Notes: generated by a model from the sequence alone, not told the origin. A stretch of 64,000 nucleotides of DNA from Nitrosomonas sp. (GCA_016708955.1 JADJES010000012.1:1-64000), one strand, 5' to 3'; shown: positions 29,300 to 38,752, counted from the first letter of the stretch. Numbers and translations are program-made.

Positions 29300-29521
29300 C
29301 ATGAAAGAAACTTTGAGGTGGGAGGTGGCGGGGAGGTCGCACAGATTTTTTGGTGACTTGATCCCGCACTCTAACGTGACCCGCCGAACTGACTCGAACC
29401 CCGGATTGCTTCCACAGAGAGCGCACGTTAAACAGGCCGAAGGCAGATAATTGCCTTCAGGCATTTTCAGTTCCGGCATCCGCCGCCTTCCATTCACGAG
29501 TATAAATTGAATGGAGGAATT
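29300..29521 (+). ncRNA. Left-end noncoding region of the IS110-type element, possible bridge RNA
   Basis: About 220 noncoding bases precede the IS110-type transposase start. A stem GAAGGCA-6-TGCCTTC (29439-29458), extended below by GCC/GGC around a bulged A, is the clearest structure. IS110-group elements express a structured bridge RNA from the left end that pairs with target and donor DNA. Position and orientation fit, but I could not model the two guide loops, and the left boundary of the element is not fixed. Confidence 0.35.
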
Positions 29522-30733
29522 ATGGAATTGGTCGCGCTTTACAAACGTGTTATTGGACTCGATGTGCATCAAGCACAGATTACGGCCTGCGCACTTGATC
29601 GAAGAATGCGACGGTTTGATACAACTGAGTAGCGTCAATTTGGTACATTCAAGAAAGACCGACGCGCTGGCGCAGTGGGTGGTTCAATTGCAGCCTGACG
29701 AAGTTGTGATGGAAAGCACCGGCATCTACTGGAAAAGTCCTTACGCGGCATTGGAGGCGGCAGGCATTCGTGCAAAAGTCGTGAACGCCCGGCATGTCAA
29801 AATGTTCCCGGACGCAAACAGATATCAACGATGCACAATGGCTGGCAACGTTGTCGCGTGCCGGATTGCTGCGCATCGTTTATTCCGCCCGCAAAAATGC
29901 GCGAATTGCGTTTGATTGCCCGGCAGCGGCAAAGCTGACCGACAGCTTGCATCTGAAAAGAATCGTTTACACAAGATTCTCGCCGATGGCGGCATACGCC
30001 TGCGTCGTGGTCAGCGATGTTCATGGGCAATCGGCCCGCGCCATGATCAAGGCGCTTATCGCAAACAAAATGCCCCAGGAGGTTTTGAAATTCGCATCAC
30101 GACGGCTCAAAGCCAGCCGTGAAGAATTGTTCGATGCCTTGCAGGGAGAATTAACCGAAAGCCACCGCTTCGTGCTCAATGAATTGATGCAGCATATCGA
30201 GGAAATCGAACAACGCATCGCTCGGTTTGACCAACGCTTGCTTGCCGGACTGGAAAGCGAACACAACTGGCTGGTGACTGCAAACCCCGCCCGGTGTCGA
30301 TCTCATCGGCGCGGCCATGCTGCTGGTAGAAATCGGCAACAATATGGATGCCTTTGGCAGCGCGGATCGCCTGTGTTCATGGGTTGGCATCTGTCCAGGC
30401 AATAACGAATCAGCAGGTAAGCATAAATCCGGGCGGACACGCAAAGGCAACGCTTATGTTCGTCGTCTTCTATGTGAATTTGCTCACGCTGCCAGCCGAA
30501 CCACTTCTGCTTTTAAAGCAAAGTTCAGCTCACTCATCGTGCGCCGTGGATACAAGCGCGCCATTGTGGCACTGGGACACAAAATATTACGCACCATCTT
30601 CTTCATGTTCAAGCGGCGCCAACATTACCGGGACAGCGCCACTGACTATGAGAAACTTTCGGTTCAGCGTAATGCTGCACGTTGGATCAAAACGCTGATT
30701 CAACACGGCTTTATCAAAACAGCGCAAGCCTAA
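29522..30733 (+). pseudogene. IS110-family transposase (DEDD), broken by at least seven frame changes
   Basis: The gene begins at an ATG (29522) after a GGAGGAATT ribosome site. Segments typical of an IS110 transposase follow in order but in different frames: YKRVIGLDVHQAQITACAL, LAQWVVQLQPDEVVMESTG, TDINDAQWLATLSRAGLLR, MRELRLIARQRQ, ASEKNRLHKILADGGIRL, VVVSDVHGQSARAMIKALI, PPGVDLIGAAMLLVEIG and SWVGICPGNNESAGKHKSGR. The acidic RuvC-like residues and the C-terminal Ser-motif region are all present, and the intact length would be about 400 residues. Amino-acid sequence in each segment is well kept, so the breaks are recent or artefactual. As written it cannot encode a transposase. Confidence 0.88.
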
Positions 30734-30919
30734 TTTGCGCCAATTGTTATATGGTCTTAGCTGGCCAGGATTACTTGCGCCTGTTTAGTGGTTTCTTTCA
30801 CGTTAAAGATTATCTGACATCATTTTGTTTTTTAATGACTGCCTACTACCAATTCAACAATTAATTGCTACAGAGCCTTAAAAAACTTACCTTTAGTATC
30901 ACGTTTTTTGAAGTGGCTA

Positions 30920-31300
30920 TTAATTCTTTTTTATAAGACTTGGTGGTTTACAATAAAAACTTGATGGAAACTCCGAATTACGTTGCTTATTTCTAATGAC
31001 ATCTCCCCCTTCATTCACACATATCATGATAGCCTTATCCAAAATTGGGAAATACTCATTAGACCCCGGTTGTGCTGAGGTTGGTGGCACTTTCTCTTTT
31101 ATCCTCGCACATAGATCGTGCTCACCAGGTTTTGCCGGATTATCTTGCATGGCAGGCAATGGGCAGAGGCCGCAAGGATCTTCCGGACACAAGCACCCCT
31201 TACAACTTGCAAGTACCGATGTTGCAAACACAGCCAGCGACAAACCACAAATACAAATTACACATACTTTCAGAAATAGTACCCCAGGTGACCTATACAT
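30920..31300 (-). CDS. Cysteine-rich exported protein, possible lipoprotein, unknown function
   Basis: I do not recognise the family. The 126-residue product has a hydrophobic N-terminal export signal (about residues 7-30) ending in LASC, which fits a lipobox with Cys33 as the lipid-bearing residue. A dense Cys cluster follows directly: CKGCLCPEDPCGLC (residues 33-46), then three single cysteines (about residues 64, 93 and 117) in a Pro/Lys-rich domain. The pattern could bind metal or form disulfides in the envelope. It lies between the IS110-type remnant and a divergent gene for another exported protein, so it belongs to an accessory patch. No partner gene suggests a function. Confidence 0.6.
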   Translation of the reverse strand: MYRSPGVLFLKVCVICICGLSLAVFATSVLASCKGCLCPEDPCGLCPLPAMQDNPAKPGEHDLCARIKEKVPPTSAQPGSNEYFPILDKAIMICVNEGGDVIRNKQRNSEFPSSFYCKPPSLIKKN

Positions 31301-31651
31301 TCTAGTTCCTTATATTAGTAGTCAAATAATATTTACAGATAGCAATGAACAAGAATTCATGCTTTTTGATATTCTAATTTTACAATATCTTAAGATACAA
31401 TAAAGCAGTAGGGAAAATATCAGCATAGGTTGCTTACATCCGCGGCTTGATAGATGCGCTATAAACTAATCTATTCTTTTGTCAGTGATCAAGTTTATTG
31501 AGAAAAATCTTGGTGTGGAACTTAATCGCACCACATTGCAGAGACGCATCGGTTCGCGGAATCATATGCTCCATTGAATTCTGAGTTCGTTCTTTTCTTA
31601 CTATTTGAATACACCATAGACACTCATGAATTAACGACTTAAAGGACAATT
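31301..31651. other. Intergenic region between two divergent exported-protein genes
   Basis: 351 bases holding the promoters of both neighbours. A short open stretch on the plus strand (31479-31577) reads like the tail of a protein (SVIKFIEKNLGVELNRTTLQ) and may be a remnant of a lost gene. An AT-rich block lies at 31305-31400. No terminator or strong operator was seen. Confidence 0.4.
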
Positions 31652-32029
31652 ATGAAAACCAACTTCAATTTTAGAAAATACAATTTCACCATTTTATTCA
31701 CTAAAACTTGTTTCATTTTTTTTCTGAACGTATTTGCTCAGCCTTTTGTGTACGCAGAGAATATTTCGAATCTCCAAAAAAATGCCAGTATTGCCTACGA
31801 CAATATGATGCAAGCCAAGCAATCAGCGGATACTTTAAATAAGGATGCAGTTTTCGCCGAGAAGACATTGTCTGCAATTAAACAAAAATTAGCCACAGCC
31901 GAGCGAGAAGCTGAAATTACCAGAAAAAAATCAGAACAGGCTAGAATTTCAATGGAACAGGCAATCAATCAATGGAGACAAGCTTCAGATGCATTAGCTA
32001 ATGAATGGGGAAAAACTGATAGAAAATAA
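31652..32029 (+). CDS. Exported coiled-coil protein, unknown function
   Basis: I do not recognise the family. A 125-residue product has a basic start and a long hydrophobic signal (FTILFTKTCFIFFLNVFAQP) with a likely cleavage after VYAEN or just before it. The mature part (about residues 37-115) is almost entirely helical, charged and rich in Ala, Lys, Glu and Gln with heptad-like spacing. It contains no cysteine, no second membrane segment and no catalytic motif. A good AAGGACAA ribosome site precedes the ATG. It could be a periplasmic scaffold or chaperone-like protein; this is inference from shape only. It ends convergently against the GNAT gene. Confidence 0.6.
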   Translation: MKTNFNFRKYNFTILFTKTCFIFFLNVFAQPFVYAENISNLQKNASIAYDNMMQAKQSADTLNKDAVFAEKTLSAIKQKLATAEREAEITRKKSEQARISMEQAINQWRQASDALANEWGKTDRK

Positions 32030-32041
32030 ACAGAACTAATT

Positions 32042-32473
32042 TTACTTCAACAAAAGTATCATTTTGACATGAAGAATACCGGCTTCCCAAAATTCTTCTC
32101 CCGATACCTTGAATCCAAATTTTTCGTAGAATTTAACAGCGCTCGTTTGTGCATTGAGCATTACTTTTTGTTCATGCCGATTGCTTAATTCTTCCAGCAA
32201 CTTTTGCAACATGGCGCCGCCATATCCTTTACTTCGCCATCCTTTTAATACTGCCATCCTTCCGATATGACCATCCGGCAATAATCTTGCAGTCCCCACG
32301 GGTAGTCCATCAAAATTTCGTGCTAACACATGAGTGCTAATTACATCAAACTCATCCCACTCCATCGCTTCTGGAACTTGTTGTTCATTTATAAAAACTT
32401 CGGTTCGGATGGTACGCAAAGTGAGTGCTTCATCTTCCCAACTCACGATATGTACCGAATGAGAGTAGCACAT
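32042..32473 (-). CDS. GNAT-family N-acetyltransferase
   Basis: Acyl-CoA-dependent N-acyltransferase of unknown substrate, 143 residues. The N-terminal RTEVFINEQQVPEAMEWDEFD is typical of the ElaA/YjcF-like branch. The acetyl-CoA loop is GRMAVLKGWRSKGYGGAML, matching the R/Q-x-x-G-x-G/A motif, and NAQTSAVKFYEKFGF is the conserved strand-helix near the end. It lies 50 bases downstream of purA on the same strand and may be cotranscribed with it. Confidence 0.88.
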   Translation of the reverse strand: MCYSHSVHIVSWEDEALTLRTIRTEVFINEQQVPEAMEWDEFDVISTHVLARNFDGLPVGTARLLPDGHIGRMAVLKGWRSKGYGGAMLQKLLEELSNRHEQKVMLNAQTSAVKFYEKFGFKVSGEEFWEAGILHVKMILLLK

Positions 32474-32523
32474 GATTTACTGCTGCTGCAGCCGTTTAGT
32501 TACAGCATTAAAAACAATACCCA

Positions 32524-33819
32524 TTATTTGAATGGATGTCGCAACAGGATAGTATCTTCTCTGTCAGGCCCTGTAGAAATCATATCGATGGGTATTTCAC
32601 AAACTTCTTCCAAACGTTTCAGATAATCCTGTGCGGCTTTTGGCAGTTGATCAAACTCTTTAATTCCGGCTGTATTTTCTGACCATCCAGGTATTTCCTC
32701 GTAGATCGGTTCGCAACAATCCAGATCATCAGCACCAATCGGCAATATATTGCTATTATTACCGTCGCTCAGTTTATACCCTACCCCGAGATTAAGAATT
32801 TCTACACCATCTAATACATCCAGTTTGGTAATACATAATCCTGTTACACCGTTTATTTGAATCGAACGCTTTAACGCTACCGCATCAAACCAACCACAGC
32901 GGCGAGGGCGTCCTGTTGTCGAACCGAACTCATGCCCACGTGTTGCGAGATGCTTACCTACTTCGTCGTCCAGTTCAGTTGGGAATGGGCCAGAACCAAC
33001 GCGTGTTGTGTATGCTTTTGTAATACCCAGTACATAATGCAGCATTTGCGGTCCAACTCCACTGCCAGGACCTGCCGCACCAGCCACACAATTACTAGAC
33101 GTGACAAATGGGTACGTACCATGATCAATATCCAATAACGCACCCTGCGCACCTTCAAATAACAGATTATCCCCTGCTTTGTGCGCATTAAATAAAAGCT
33201 GAGGAACATCGGCAACCATCGGTTTAATCCGCTCAGCTTGCATCAGTGCATCGTTCATGGTTTTTTGAAAATCTACGACAGGCATATGAAAATAATTCTT
33301 CAATACAAAATTGTGATAATCCAACATCTCACCTAACTTCGCAGCAAAGCGATCACGGTGAAATAAATCTTGCAAACGAATTGCGCGTCGCGCAACTTTG
33401 TCTTCGTAAGCTGGGCCGATACCACGTCCTGTAGTGCCAATCTTTCCTATGCCTCTAGCAGTCTCACGCGCGTTATCTAATGCGACGTGGCAAGGCAAAA
33501 TTAATGGGCAGGCTGCACTAATCCGCAAGCGCCCACTGACATTGACGCCATTTTGCTCAAGCATATCAATTTCATTGAGTAGCGCTTCCGGAGAAATTAC
33601 CACGCCGTTTCCAATATAACAAACAACACTGTCACGTAGTATGCCTGATGGGATAAGATGTAATACGGTTTTTTTATTTCCTATGACTAAGGTATGACCC
33701 GCATTATGCCCTCCTTGAAAACGTACCACGCCTTGCGCATGATCTGTTAGCCAGTCGACAACCTTGCCTTTTCCTTCATCACCCCATTGCGTACCAATGA
33801 CTACTACATTTTTAGTCAT
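32524..33819 (-). CDS. purA: Adenylosuccinate synthase
   Basis: Joins IMP and aspartate using GTP to form adenylosuccinate, the first committed step to AMP. It has 431 residues. The GTP-binding loop GTQWGDEGKGKVVDWL is at the N-terminus, with the catalytic His in GGHNAGHTLVIG and signature GTTGRGIGPAYEDK. The order DUF2065-hisZ-purA after hfq-hflX-hflK-hflC is widely conserved in betaproteobacteria. Confidence 0.97.
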   Translation of the reverse strand: MTKNVVVIGTQWGDEGKGKVVDWLTDHAQGVVRFQGGHNAGHTLVIGNKKTVLHLIPSGILRDSVVCYIGNGVVISPEALLNEIDMLEQNGVNVSGRLRISAACPLILPCHVALDNARETARGIGKIGTTGRGIGPAYEDKVARRAIRLQDLFHRDRFAAKLGEMLDYHNFVLKNYFHMPVVDFQKTMNDALMQAERIKPMVADVPQLLFNAHKAGDNLLFEGAQGALLDIDHGTYPFVTSSNCVAGAAGPGSGVGPQMLHYVLGITKAYTTRVGSGPFPTELDDEVGKHLATRGHEFGSTTGRPRRCGWFDAVALKRSIQINGVTGLCITKLDVLDGVEILNLGVGYKLSDGNNSNILPIGADDLDCCEPIYEEIPGWSENTAGIKEFDQLPKAAQDYLKRLEEVCEIPIDMISTGPDREDTILLRHPFK

Positions 33820-33854
33820 AACACTAATCTCTAAAAGACTTTGCTTCTAAAATA

Positions 33855-35006
33855 TTAAATTTCTTCAACGATCCATTGCCCATTTTGAAATACTAACTGC
33901 CTGTTGCAATCCAAGGATTCATTCTCTTGTCCTGGCAAATCCATCACAACAATTTGCCCTGAGCTACGCAGTTGCTCAATTATATTGTCCAGTTCTTTAT
34001 TTTTTTTCTGGAAAGGCGCCCGTATTCCGCTAGGATATGTTTGAGGTTTCATCAATCTGAATAGCTCTCTGAGATCCATACTAAAACCAGTAGCTGGGCG
34101 TGCTCGCCCGAAGGCTTTACCTATTTCGTCATAACGACCACCTAAAGCAATAGCGTTTGAGCAGCCATTTGCATACGCAGCAAAGACCATCCCGGTATGA
34201 TAGTGGTATCCACGCAAATCCGCCAAATCAAATGCGATTTTATCGACGGTTGGTTTCAATTCCTCTTCTACTATACTCAACTCATTCAATGCAGTTCTAA
34301 TCTCAGGGTAATCCGGCAACCGTTTAACAGCGTCTATCAAAATATTCTTATCACCATAAAGCTGAGGCAATAACATCAATGCGTCACGCGTATTTTTTTG
34401 TAACTTTATACACAATTCCTTTAAAGTTGAAACATCCTTTGCTTGCAGAACCGCAAACAATTCGGCTTCGAGTTCTCGCGATATACTCGCACCTTTAATT
34501 AGACCCCGGAAAACTGCCACATGACCAAGATCCAGATGAATTTTGCTAACACCTGCGACAGACAAGCATTGCAACATGATCCGTTGAACCTCTAGGTCAC
34601 TTTCCAACCCTGAGTGACCATAAAGTTCTGCTCCTACTTGCAATGGTTCTCGAGTTTGCGTTATCCCAGACGGCACTGTATGCAATACGCTATTGGCATA
34701 ACATAGACGTGTTATACCTTCAGAATTCAATAAATGTGCATCAATTCTTGCAACTTGCGGAGTCATGTCGGCACGTAGGCCCATCATACGCCCACTAAGC
34801 TGATCTATCACTTTGAACATATGCAAATCCATGTCGCTGCCACTACCGGACAACAAGGATTCTACATACTCTAAAAGAGGTGGTATTACTTGCTGGTATC
34901 CGTGTACCATCAACAAATCAATAATCTGACGGCGCATTACTTCGATATGCAATGCTTCTATAGGTAATATGTCCTCGACATATTCTGGAAGTAGCCAATT
35001 TTGCAT
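33855..35006 (-). CDS. hisZ: ATP phosphoribosyltransferase regulatory subunit HisZ
   Basis: Histidyl-tRNA synthetase-like protein that forms a complex with the short catalytic HisG and is needed for the first step of histidine synthesis. It keeps the class II core (MMGLRADMTPQVARID, and GGRYDEIGKAFGRARPATGFSMDL) but lacks a tRNA anticodon-binding domain. I chose the ATG at 35006 (MQNWLLPEY); an upstream start at 35021 adds five residues. About 383 residues. It lies 35 bases before purA. Confidence 0.93.
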   Translation of the reverse strand: MQNWLLPEYVEDILPIEALHIEVMRRQIIDLLMVHGYQQVIPPLLEYVESLLSGSGSDMDLHMFKVIDQLSGRMMGLRADMTPQVARIDAHLLNSEGITRLCYANSVLHTVPSGITQTREPLQVGAELYGHSGLESDLEVQRIMLQCLSVAGVSKIHLDLGHVAVFRGLIKGASISRELEAELFAVLQAKDVSTLKELCIKLQKNTRDALMLLPQLYGDKNILIDAVKRLPDYPEIRTALNELSIVEEELKPTVDKIAFDLADLRGYHYHTGMVFAAYANGCSNAIALGGRYDEIGKAFGRARPATGFSMDLRELFRLMKPQTYPSGIRAPFQKKNKELDNIIEQLRSSGQIVVMDLPGQENESLDCNRQLVFQNGQWIVEEI

Positions 35007-35050
35007 GTTTATGATCGACAAATTGTCAACGAGAAGAATAGAAAATAATA

Positions 35051-35236
35051 TTAACTTACGATAAGTAGCAACATTAGCCCAACCAACATTGAAGTCAGAC
35101 CAATAAAACGTATCTGATGATCATCAATTTCAATCATTTTTCTAAATGCTTCTCTCCAAGTCCGGGGAGATAGAAATGGCAACATCCCTTCCAGAATTAA
35201 CATCAAGGCAATCGCAATCAGAAAATTTTCCCACAT
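35051..35236 (-). CDS. DUF2065 small membrane protein
   Basis: A 61-residue protein with two membrane helices (FLIAIALMLILEGMLPFL and IRFIGLTSMLVGLMLLLIV) around a basic loop, SPRTWREAFRKMIEI. It matches the DUF2065/YjeT family, which sits next to hflC or purA in many proteobacteria. Its function is unknown; the context suggests a link to the HflKC membrane-protease regulator. Confidence 0.88.
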   Translation of the reverse strand: MWENFLIAIALMLILEGMLPFLSPRTWREAFRKMIEIDDHQIRFIGLTSMLVGLMLLLIVS

Positions 35237-35295
35237 ATTAATACAGCTCCTGCTAAATCAAACATTCATTATGTTTTCTAAAATAGAAAAAATTA

Positions 35296-35345
35296 AGAGG
35301 TTCTGCTGCAATCGAGTATAAAAAACTACGATCCCCAGAACCTCT
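35296..35345. repeat. Perfect 10-bp inverted repeat with a 30-base loop
   Basis: AGAGGTTCTG (35296-35305) and CAGAACCTCT (35336-35345) pair perfectly around a 30-base AT-rich loop. It lies in the 256-base gap between hflC and the DUF2065 gene. It is not followed by a T-run on either strand. It might be an RNA hairpin, a repeat-family member or an operator. Confidence 0.45.
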
Positions 35346-35492
35346 CCAAAAGTCACTATAGAAAAAATTACTTCTACTCACTCTGTAAGTAAATTATAGA
35401 CTTGCACTTCAAAGATGAATCCGCCTTATTATTTTAAAAAATCTTTGCGGAATCTTTTGTTCACACAACCAGTTTTAATCAACACCTAATTA

Positions 35493-36368
35493 TTATTTAC
35501 TAACAGCAGGATTTTTCAAATATTTGAAGAAATCGGACGTTGGTTCAAGAACCAACATATCTCCTTTATTTTTGAAAGATTGTTTATAGGCATCAACACT
35601 ACGCCAGAAAGCATAGAATTCGGCATCTTTCTGAAAAGCGTTTGAATAGGTTGCGGCTGCCTGACTATCGCCATCGCCCATCGTTTTCTGAGCTTCTCGA
35701 TATGCTTCTGCCATTATTACCTCACGTTGTCTGTCTGCATCGGCACGAATCTTCTCCGATTCAGCCGCACCGGTAGAACGTAATTCATTGGCAACCCTTT
35801 TACGTTCTGCTTCCATACGTCTATATACCGACTCACTGACTTCCTGAGGCAAATCCACTCGTTTCAAACGAACATCAACAACTTCTACTCCAATCGAACG
35901 AGCATCACTATCTGCTTTCTGACGCATAATCTCCATAATGACATCACGTTCACCCGAAACGACATCATGAACTGTACGATTACCAAATTCATCACGTAAA
36001 CTTGCATTAATAGTTTGAGCTAAACGTGTTTGCGCTAGACTTTCATCACCCCGCACACTGATATAATATTGCTTTACGTCTACAATACGCCACTTCACAA
36101 ACAAGTCTACCAAAACGTTCTTTTTCTCTGATGTAATAAAACGTTCAGGCTCTTCTGTGTTCATCGTCAAGATACGATTCTCAAAAAAACGCACATTTTG
36201 TGCGATAGGAATCTTGAAATAAAGTCCAGGTTCAGTTTTAACATCAATTACTTCCCCTAGTTGAAACAAAATCGCTTGTTGTCGCTGATCTACAATATAG
36301 ATTGCAGAACTTCCCAGAAAAAACACTGCAATGATGATACCTGAAAACACTGATGTAAAATTTTTCAT
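35493..36368 (-). CDS. hflC: HflC, membrane protease-regulating SPFH protein
   Basis: With HflK it forms a large periplasm-facing complex around FtsH, the membrane AAA protease, and limits its activity. It has 291 residues. A single N-terminal helix (FSGIIIAVFFLGSSAIYIV) is followed by the SPFH/band-7 domain, starting QQAILFQLGEVIDVKTEPGLYFKIP, and a coiled coil rich in Arg/Glu/Ala, including EAYREAQKTMGDGDSQAA. It begins directly after the hflK stop. Confidence 0.95.
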   Translation of the reverse strand: MKNFTSVFSGIIIAVFFLGSSAIYIVDQRQQAILFQLGEVIDVKTEPGLYFKIPIAQNVRFFENRILTMNTEEPERFITSEKKNVLVDLFVKWRIVDVKQYYISVRGDESLAQTRLAQTINASLRDEFGNRTVHDVVSGERDVIMEIMRQKADSDARSIGVEVVDVRLKRVDLPQEVSESVYRRMEAERKRVANELRSTGAAESEKIRADADRQREVIMAEAYREAQKTMGDGDSQAAATYSNAFQKDAEFYAFWRSVDAYKQSFKNKGDMLVLEPTSDFFKYLKNPAVSK

Positions 36369-37543
36369 CTATCTTATCTCCCGTTCGCGGCTACGAAAAG
36401 ACTCTCGTGCCCGCATTCCACTATCCGGTGTCGCCTCCTGCACCATAGGCTGCGCAGTTACTGATGAAACTGACGTTGATCCACTCATATTGATAAGCTT
36501 ATCCAACGGCAAGTATAAGAGATTATTACCATTCTTCTGATCAACGAGAATCTTGCTGGTATTAGAGAGTACCTGTTGCATCATGTCCAGATACAAACGT
36601 TCACGTGTCACTTTTGGCGCTTTACTATATTCCACGAGAATTTGCTCAAAACGACTTGCATCACCCTCGGCACTTACAATCACACGTTGTTTATATCCCT
36701 CAGATTCTTGAATCAATCTGGCAGCATTACCAACAGCTCTTGGAATCACATCATTGGCATAAGCCTGTCCCTCATTCTTTTGCCGTTCTCTGTCTTGCCC
36801 TGCTTTTACTGCATCATCAAATGCAGCCTGAACCTGTTCTGGCGGCTGCGCATTCTGCATAGTCACTTTACTGATAGAGATACCTATCTCATAACGATCT
36901 AGAATCCTCTGCATCAGTTGGGTCGCATTGGCCGCAACTTGCTCACGACCTTCATATAAGACATAGTCCATTTTACTCTTACCAATTACTTGCCTGATCG
37001 CAGTCTCAGCTGCTTGTAGAACTGCTTCATCAGGATTTCTATTTTTAAAGAGGAAGTTCTCTGGATTGTTCAATATATATTGAACAGCAAACTGAATATC
37101 TATGATGTTCTCATCATCAGTCAACATCAACGATTCCCGGAGTACCTTGCTTCTTACATTATTACGGTAGCCAATTTCGACCGTACGAACTTGACTGACA
37201 TTCACTATCTCTACTTTCTCAATAGGATAAGGTAAATGCCAACGCAAGCCTGCCGGTGTCGTATCCGTATATTGACCAAAACGCAATACAACACCTCTAT
37301 GGCCTTCATCCACAATATAAAAGCCGCTTGCCAGCCACACTACTACGAGCAAGCCGAGAATCAATGCGATACTACCGCCACTGTGTTGCTTAGGGCCCTG
37401 AGTATTTGAACTATCACCTCCTCCCCCTTTTTTTGCCCGAATATATTATTGATCTTTTTATTGACATTACGCAGCACATCATCCAGATCTGGCGGACCGG
37501 AATCGCCTTTATTTTTTCCCCATTGTGGATCATTTAATCCCAT
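36369..37543 (-). CDS. hflK: HflK, membrane protease-regulating SPFH protein (frameshifted near the 5' end)
   Basis: Partner of HflC in the FtsH-controlling complex. The N-terminal cytoplasmic part (MGLNDPQWGKNKGDSGPPDL to FGQKK) and the main part (LILGLLVVVWLASGFYIV helix, then band-7 domain VLRFGQYTDTTPAGLRWHLPYP) are in different frames. One base added in the C5T7 run at 37423-37434 joins them through GGGGDSSNTQGPKQHSGGS, giving the Gly-rich linker normal for HflK, about 391 residues. This is a typical homopolymer error site. It is coupled to hflC downstream and to hflX upstream (21-base gap). Confidence 0.93.
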
Positions 37544-37564
37544 ATTAATTCCTGTTTTGTTCGT

Positions 37565-38752
37565 TCAAAAAAGTTCTTGTACCGTAGCACAACCTCCAAT
37601 TACTTTCTTAATATCTGTAGATTGCTCATACATTTTCTTGGAGTTTTCCACAAGTGCTTCTGTCAACGCTAATCTTACAAATTCTATACCCTCGCCTGTT
37701 TTTGCACTTAAACGAATGCGTGATATTCTATCATATTCATCGCGCGCGCAACCTTTGCCGCCCACTGCCAAGTCTGATAGATCAATCTTGTTTAATATTA
37801 AAACTTGAGGAATTGTATCAGCACCAATTTCTTTTAATATCTTATTAACTTCTTCGGCTTGTTCATCCCGATTCGGACTGCTGGCGTCTATCACGTGAAG
37901 CAGTATATCGGCCTGAACAGTTTCTTCAAGCGTCGCATGAAAAGCTGCCACCAATGTATGCGGTAATTCGCGAATAAATCCTACGGTATCCGAAATTACT
38001 ACTGATCCGCTTTCAGCGAGGAACAGTTTTCTTGTTGTCGTGTCCAAAGTTGCAAACAACTGATCGGCAGCATATGATTGCGCACGTGCTAATTTATTAA
38101 ATAAAGTCGATTTCCCTGCATTGGTATAACCAACTATTGATACCGAAAGCACATTTGTACGTTGTCTTGTTCGTCTTTGTACGTTGCGTTGTCGCTGCAA
38201 GGCTGAAAGTTTCTCTTTAAGTAACTTGACTCGCTTCTTAATTAATCGTCGATCTGTTTCCAGTTGAGTCTCGCCAGGACCACGCAAACCAATGCCGCCT
38301 TTTTGTCTTTCAAGATGAGTCCACCCACGCACAAGGCGTGTTGCAAGATGCTCTAACTGGGCCAGCTCCACTTGTAATTTTCCTTCATAACTCTGAGCTC
38401 GCTGGGAAAAAATGTCGAGGATCAAGCTAGTACGATCAATGACGTTGCAATTTAAGCGTAAGGACAAGTTACGTTGCTGCGCTGGAGATAAGTCATGGTT
38501 AAATATTACCAAAGAAGTGTTATTCTGCGATAGTAGTTGCGCTATCTCATCGACCTTTCCGCTTCCGATATAGGTTGTAGGATCAGGGCGGGAACGTTTT
38601 CCTTGCACAACAGCCATAACTTGGAGCTTAGCACTGACAGCCAACTGCTCTAACTCTTGCAAGCTATCTTTATGTGTAGCACTACCAAAGTCAAGAGCAA
38701 CTAGTATTGCCGAATTAATAGCTTTTATTCTATCTGAACCTGATTCAGGCAT
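37565..38752 (-). CDS. hflX: GTPase HflX
   Basis: Ribosome-associated GTPase that splits stalled 70S ribosomes under stress. It has 395 residues. The HflX N-terminal domain (about 1-190) contains GSGKVDEIAQLL, and the linker has GGIGLRGPGETQLETDRR. The G domain shows GYTNAGKSTLFN (G1), DTVGFIRELPH (G3) and NKIDLSD (G4). The start codon overlaps the hfq stop by one base (TGATG), so translation is coupled. Confidence 0.96.
   Translation of the reverse strand: MPESGSDRIKAINSAILVALDFGSATHKDSLQELEQLAVSAKLQVMAVVQGKRSRPDPTTYIGSGKVDEIAQLLSQNNTSLVIFNHDLSPAQQRNLSLRLNCNVIDRTSLILDIFSQRAQSYEGKLQVELAQLEHLATRLVRGWTHLERQKGGIGLRGPGETQLETDRRLIKKRVKLLKEKLSALQRQRNVQRRTRQRTNVLSVSIVGYTNAGKSTLFNKLARAQSYAADQLFATLDTTTRKLFLAESGSVVISDTVGFIRELPHTLVAAFHATLEETVQADILLHVIDASSPNRDEQAEEVNKILKEIGADTIPQVLILNKIDLSDLAVGGKGCARDEYDRISRIRLSAKTGEGIEFVRLALTEALVENSKKMYEQSTDIKKVIGGCATVQELF

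Noticed and set aside
29267..29638. 123-residue minus-strand frame over the IS110 leader and transposase start
   Set aside because: It overlaps the plus-strand transposase start and the leader, shows no family motif and has no start context.
31479..31577. Short plus-strand frame reading like a protein tail
   Set aside because: Only about 33 residues, no start context; may be a remnant but too short to annotate as a gene.
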